A stretch of 46,676 nucleotides of DNA from positions 1 to 46,676 of the forward strand of contig CAJOCL010000017.1 in NCBI GenBank assembly GCA_905233565.1, in the 5' to 3' direction. This stretch comes from an uncultured Synergistales bacterium. Lineage in GTDB: Bacteria; Synergistota; Synergistia; Synergistales; Aminobacteriaceae. The notes beneath the pieces are model-generated. The model was not told the DNA's origin and searched no databases. It saw only the letters and a program-made list of their open reading frames with translations. Below are positions 44,201-46,676 of the stretch, piece by piece. A program made the position numbers and the translations under genes. Within the stretch, counting starts at the first letter, position 1. Each line of letters begins with the position of its first letter.

Positions 44201-44849
44201 CGACTGAAGTATGTATCGACTGAATCATGAGGAGATTGGCAGCCCTTTCAATGCCCATAATACGGCTGTCATCAGTGTAATCTTTTGCGGGTGCATCAGT
44301 GAGTATGAAGGCGTAGTGAGTTGCTCCGGCTCTGAACCAGAAACCGCTGCTGAAGATTTTTGCGATTGCGTCAGTCGGAGTCTCTTCCCAGTCGCCTCCG
44401 TCATCAACGGTGATTGAGTCCAACGTATTTTTCAACGCCGTAACATCTGATGTCCAAATATCTCCGCTGAACTTGTAAACGATCGTTGAGTCAAGCCCGT
44501 CATGCGTAATATCTTCAAACGCTATAACGGCGTAACGGGCATCAATTCCGGCCTTTTGAAGATCCTCAGCAAAAGCCGAGAGATTATCTTTAACGCCCTG
44601 AATTTCTTCACTCATTGAGCCTGTATAGTCAATTATGAAGACTATATCTGCTGAAGTAACCTTTTTTGTTGTTTCTGAAAACTTGAAAGAATGATGAAGG
44701 ACAGGTTTTTTTGTTGTTTCTGAAGCCCTGCTCAGTTCGGCCGCTTTTTTGTTGTAATCGGGTGATTTCGGGTCGGGAAGTTCAGCGGCTGTAACGGCTG
44801 ATACAAAAATCATCAAGCATACGAAAACTGTAGATATTAACTTTTTCAC
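41226..44849 (-). CDS. Secreted VWA, lipase-like and Big2-domain protein with Synerg-CTERM
   Basis: 1207 residues from GTG 44849, chosen because GGGAGA lies about 10 bases upstream; a TTG at 44876 has no site. Signal peptide KKLISTVFVCLMIFVSAVTA. A von Willebrand A domain (about 65-260) has the MIDAS motif DYTGSMS and a following IDARYAVIAFED. An alpha/beta-hydrolase domain (about 440-700) has VVMIHGRASN and the nucleophile elbow VVAHSMGG with ATPHRGSAM downstream, as in PGAP1/lipase-type proteins. A Big2-like Ig domain (about 1055-1125) and an acidic Asn/Glu/Ser-rich linker lead to SGCNASLGMFAILLF and a basic end, the Synerg-CTERM signal. Likely a surface-anchored adhesin-esterase; the substrate is unknown. 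Confidence 0.9.
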   Translation of the reverse strand: MKKLISTVFVCLMIFVSAVTAAELPDPKSPDYNKKAAELSRASETTKKPVLHHSFKFSETTKKVTSADIVFIIDYTGSMSEEIQGVKDNLSAFAEDLQKAGIDARYAVIAFEDITHDGLDSTIVYKFSGDIWTSDVTALKNTLDSITVDDGGDWEETPTDAIAKIFSSGFWFRAGATHYAFILTDAPAKDYTDDSRIMGIERAANLLMIQSIHTSVVSIPSLEEHYRPIYGPTGGRFIDIYSDYVAIMAEVAGWVTEISTSTIEIDALERGRTGTYSRAGNTDSGIICGWNSQYYLDSEKNIVTEDTISALDSATYRKDGLTADGNTRLILRVRSLEESGDMTFSVSPDIGASLEILENDGRRTALSSPSTTATSTYATDKGYQVSVILTAPKNYPDKLVSNIASGTGYMDFTFSVKFTNNSGDVTSKDLPLKLYAVPVVMIHGRASNFENTFRKDKDHGVYKKLTDGGLDADGPSYVGTMGPSWLISENEDEYKTSEVYEHIAKRLDEWNNARSIACSKVDVVAHSMGGLMTRQLLKAEAAFNSDKDYEPYDNSVIRRVVTIATPHRGSAMALFALNPVIGSLAGEEVNYLDVLAEIFGNAKKEALDEAVRLEKKWLGLSFLRRTASFNFYKDRISVILGAAATSAQIERIAKSLSEGSRIPSDLLSLFEGKAGKLPENEVEAADTVTRFLRSDIVDLIPCSRFLQGLPEVNEIDTPMYSIYGTLGVINWIDELGDAMIDEGIDGFKTHLSELLNFDELVMSVIKASLLHIADVKSVVSLTELSLGALLNAVSGSLELAFWGGIDEAVTANSATSGGNFGKYSERIGEGWQYRHTSICQQDDVGDRVVALLTGSESAFLNGEGSDAVTLSSTSLKSSSAFSASSVNFIASENSDSASTTETKFTMTEDDSDPIVVSTSGTSTKKFSVNAGSPMSYDMYLNIKDGGSYRLVRIPSAGKTSFDISLEFDSSNAGMMDISTFAKGDDDNTLYVSNVVPIVVRPNSADVTGISFAGNEGYSYTKSIVSDDGTLRFVETFVPGVIKARVGSGICAGLYATLNDGSLTDISAEAMGTSWDVEDSSILEITDRGLIMGLSEGSTTITASNSGYTASVSVDVAPAYTVPADPSSEDNNEDEGGNTNEGSNGSGSSSQNQETGANTEDNTPSNQPDDSETIPPAVGSASSGCNASLGMFAILLFAAFTFRKNVKK

Positions 44850-44973
44850 GATTATTGCTCTCCCTTCAAAAATCAATAAAATGATTTTAAGTCGTTAATT
44901 TTTAGGAATGAATTTTTACATTTGACAACGCAACATCACATTTTTTAACGATAAAATTCATGGAGGCTTTAAT

Positions 44974-45086
44974 TTGTTTTGTCTTTCAGCGGGGGGGGGT
45001 ATGAAGTCTCGGAACCGCCGAAAAAACAGGCAGACAATAACCCGAATGATACTGTACTTGACCTGTTTTATGAAAATTTTTCATGA
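44974..45086 (+). pseudogene. Small ORF with a G9 tract, off frame by one base
   Basis: GGAGG (44962-44966) sits seven bases before TTG 44974, and TTGACA (44922-44927) lies upstream. The frame reads MFCLSAGG up to G9 (44991-44999). With one more G it would continue as YEVSEPPKKQADNNPNDTVL, then DLFYENFS to a stop at 45084-45086. As written the frame continues as a basic peptide (KSRNRRKNRQ) instead. Either a fragment of a lost gene or a length-switching tract. The remainder of 44877-45171 holds no gene that I can support. Confidence 0.3.
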
Positions 45087-45171
45087 TCTCTTACAAATTA
45101 GCTCCTGTTAAAATTTATACTTCATGGATTTTTAGCAGTCTAACATAAAAAATATATTTGTCAATTTCAAC

Positions 45172-45206
45172 AAAAAAATCCCTCCTGTAAAATTTCACAG
45201 GAGGGA
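45172..45206 (-). terminator. Terminator (repeat copy 3) of the biotin carrier operon
   Basis: TCCCTCCTGT (45179-45188) pairs perfectly with ACAGGAGGGA (45197-45206), followed on the minus strand by TTTTTTT (45178-45172). The strongest of the three copies. Confidence 0.9.
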
Positions 45207-45229
45207 AATAATATTATCCGTTAATATGA

Positions 45230-45634
45230 TTATGCGATTACCAGGAGAACATCGCCGGTATTAACGCTGTCGCCGGATTTAACGCGGATTTCCGTAACTT
45301 TTCCTGACGCTGAGGCAAAGACTTCATTTTCCATTTTCATTGCCTCAAGTAAAAGCACTAAATCGCCGCTGTTCACGCTGTCGCCGACATTGACTTTAAG
45401 GCTGAGAATCTTTCCGGGCATCGGCGCGGTTACTGTGCTTGCGCCTTCTGCTACTGCTGCGGGTGCTGCGGGTGTTTCAGGAGCCGCCGGTGCTGCGGGG
45501 GCAACGGGTGCTGCCGGTGCTGCAGGGGCTGCGGGTGCTGCCACAGGTGCCGGGATTGCTGCTCCTGCTCCGAGACTTTCGACCTCGACCGTGTAGGCCG
45601 TTCCATCAACTACTACTCTATATTTATTGCTCAC
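45230..45634 (-). CDS. mmdC: Biotin carboxyl carrier subunit of a decarboxylase
   Basis: About 134 residues from GTG 45634, with AAAGGAG upstream; a TTG at 45661 overlaps that site. A short N-terminal strand part (YRVVVDGTAYTVEVES) is followed by a flexible Ala/Pro linker (about 25-65). The C-terminal biotinyl domain has APMPGKILSL and the biotin lysine in EAMKMEN, then SGKVTEIRVKSGDSVNTGDV. It carries the carboxyl group from the carboxyltransferase to the decarboxylase. It lies at the end of the operon after the gamma subunit. The membrane beta subunit is not in the window. Confidence 0.9.
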   Translation of the reverse strand: MSNKYRVVVDGTAYTVEVESLGAGAAIPAPVAAPAAPAAPAAPVAPAAPAAPETPAAPAAVAEGASTVTAPMPGKILSLKVNVGDSVNSGDLVLLLEAMKMENEVFASASGKVTEIRVKSGDSVNTGDVLLVIA

Positions 45635-45670
45635 GATATATTTTTCTCCTTTCGGTTTCAAAATTAATTT

Positions 45671-46075
45671 TTAGTGCCACTTTCGGTTCAGCCTGTTAGC
45701 GTTAAGCCCTAACATTCCTGCCGTCTTCCATCTTGATGTCCAGTAATCCGCAGGGACTCCGTGTCCTTCCTGCTGTACTGAAAGAATCCTGAAGTCTGAA
45801 CTTCCTGTAAATTCCACGATAGCCGCCGTTATTGCCGCCACGATTTTTGACATGTCAGTACCAGCTGCCGGCACGGAAGTTTTTACGGCCTGAACTGGTT
45901 TTGACGGTGCAGGTGTTGAGGGCTTTGACGCTACATCATTTTTTTTTTCGTCCCCTGAACCTGCAAATAACTTCATGCCGTAAATTACGCCTGTGAGTAC
46001 GAGCAGTACACCGAAAACTATCGAGAACGCAACTATACTGACATTAACAGCTCCTGCCAGTCCTTCAAAATGCAT
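45671..46075 (-). CDS. mmdD: Sodium-pump decarboxylase gamma/delta subunit (OadG-like)
   Basis: 134 residues. One N-terminal membrane helix (NVSIVAFSIVFGVLLVLTGV) is followed by a Pro/Lys-rich linker and a C-terminal segment (AAITAAIVEFTGSSDFRILS, then WTSRWKTAGMLGLNANRLNR) typical of OadG/MmdD proteins. The subunit links the soluble carboxyltransferase to the membrane beta subunit. It lies between the carboxyltransferase and the biotin carrier. OadG versus MmdD cannot be decided from this subunit alone; the partner suggests the methylmalonyl-CoA type. Confidence 0.85.
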   Translation of the reverse strand: MHFEGLAGAVNVSIVAFSIVFGVLLVLTGVIYGMKLFAGSGDEKKNDVASKPSTPAPSKPVQAVKTSVPAAGTDMSKIVAAITAAIVEFTGSSDFRILSVQQEGHGVPADYWTSRWKTAGMLGLNANRLNRKWH

Positions 46076-46115
46076 TATCTTATTCCTCCTTCTGTAAATA
46101 TTTGTATTATCGTTA

Positions 46116-46676
46116 CTAATGCGGAATTACTCCATGTTTCTTGGCCGGGCGGGTTTCGCGCTTGCTCTCGATCCCGTCAAGTGCCTGACACAAGACTTTT
46201 CTTGTCTCTTCGGGCATGATTACCCTGTCAACGTAGCCTCTTTCGGCAGCCCTGTAAGGATTGGCGAAAGCCTCGCGGTACTCGTCGATTTTTTCGAGCC
46301 TCTTTGCGCTGGGGTCGTCTGCTCCGTCAATCTCTTTCTTGAAGACTATACTTGCAGCACCTTCAGCACCCATGACGGCGATTTCAGCCTGAGGCCACGC
46401 GAGAACTACATCAGCCCCAAGAGATTTGCTTGACATTGCAAGATATGCACCGCCGTAAGCCTTGCGCATTATTACGCTGATTAACGGAACAGTGGCCTCG
46501 CTGTAAGCGTAGAGAAGTTTTGCGCCCTTGCGTATAATTCCGCCTCTTTCCTGATCCGCTCCGGGAAGATAGCCGGGTACGTCAACAAATGTAATGATAG
46601 GAAGGTTGAAAGCGTCGCAATGCCTGATAAAGCGTGATGCTTTGTCCGATGCGTTAATATCGAGACATCCGGCCAT
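46116..46676 (-). CDS. mmdA: Carboxyltransferase alpha subunit, methylmalonyl-CoA decarboxylase type (N-terminus outside window)
   Basis: The frame enters from the window edge and ends at 46116, so only the last 187 residues are seen. Motifs of the biotin-dependent acyl-CoA carboxyltransferases: [59 protein letters not shown] and [18 protein letters not shown]. The C-terminus ([11 protein letters not shown]) matches the end typical of methylmalonyl-CoA decarboxylase and propionyl-CoA carboxylase subunits. With the OadG-like and biotin carrier genes it suggests a membrane-coupled decarboxylase that pumps Na+. Propionyl-CoA carboxylation is an alternative. Confidence 0.88.
   Translation of the reverse strand: MAGCLDINASDKASRFIRHCDAFNLPIITFVDVPGYLPGADQERGGIIRKGAKLLYAYSEATVPLISVIMRKAYGGAYLAMSSKSLGADVVLAWPQAEIAVMGAEGAASIVFKKEIDGADDPSAKRLEKIDEYREAFANPYRAAERGYVDRVIMPEETRKVLCQALDGIESKRETRPAKKHGVIPH

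Noticed and set aside
39974-44417. Plus-strand frames over the two large Synerg-CTERM genes
   Set aside because: Shadows of the minus-strand coding regions, without ribosome sites or domain matches.
45390-45699. Plus-strand Ala/Gly- and Leu/Arg-rich frames over the biotin carrier
   Set aside because: Antisense of the Ala/Pro linker.

Overview
The window most likely comes from an anaerobic, diderm bacterium of the phylum Synergistota (a gut or rumen Synergistaceae-like genome). The strongest sign is a C-terminal tail (SGCNASLGMF, a hydrophobic stretch, then basic residues) on two large secreted proteins, which matches the Synerg-CTERM sorting signal. A biotin-dependent decarboxylase module of the Na+-pump type and a peptide-ABC importer fit that lifestyle. 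No rRNA, tRNA or CRISPR array was seen.

Layout. (1) 1-4728, minus: a giant secreted leucine-rich-repeat protein, cut by the window edge, built from four [EF-hand-like segment + LRR array + beta-rich linker] modules. (2) 4936-18094, plus: a type VII (ESX-like) secretion locus. Two exported FlgT/CsgG-like proteins are followed by an EssC/YukB FtsK-SpoIIIE ATPase with N-terminal FHA domains, a YukD/EsaB ubiquitin-like protein, two canonical WXG100 proteins, an unknown protein, three divergent WXG100-size proteins, a larger WXG-like protein with a low-complexity tail, a PP2C phosphatase and a polytopic Ser/Thr kinase. A terminator follows, then two CsgG-family exported proteins (18201-19780). (3) 19781-21830: a decay zone with a TAG-interrupted small ORF, an IS5-family remnant, an aldo/keto reductase fragment and a possible regulator fragment. 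(4) 21917-28738, minus: an LCP (LytR-CpsA-Psr) protein and a five-gene oligopeptide ABC importer. (5) 28856-29767: a second decay zone with a MerR pseudogene, a nitroreductase fragment and an IS256 fragment. (6) 29870-35138, minus: a His-Xaa-Ser (Hxs) radical-SAM peptide-modification locus containing an A24 prepilin-peptidase-like protein and a peptidoglycan-binding/MORN protein. (7) 35390-36140: a second decayed IS5-family copy, in inverse orientation to the first. (8) 36255-37409, plus: a ferredoxin-type aldo/keto reductase. (9) 37499-44849, minus: an SH3 protein, a frameshifted FG-GAP/CARDB Synerg-CTERM protein and a VWA-lipase-Big2 Synerg-CTERM protein. (10) 45230 to the end, minus: biotin carrier, OadG-like gamma subunit and carboxyltransferase (partial).

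How the genes may work together. In region 2 the kinase, phosphatase and FHA domains could form a phospho-threonine switch on the secretion ATPase, and the flanking CsgG/FlgT-like proteins are candidates for the outer-envelope steps a diderm would need. In region 6 two His-Ser-rich peptides share a near-identical leader ending in Ile-Pro-Lys-Gly directly before a hydrophobic segment. This looks like a prepilin-type cleavage site, and the locus encodes an A24-like peptidase together with the radical-SAM enzymes HxsB and HxsC. That suggests modification, leader cleavage and surface or peptidoglycan attachment of a His-Ser repeat peptide. These two loci are the best candidates for little-described biology here.
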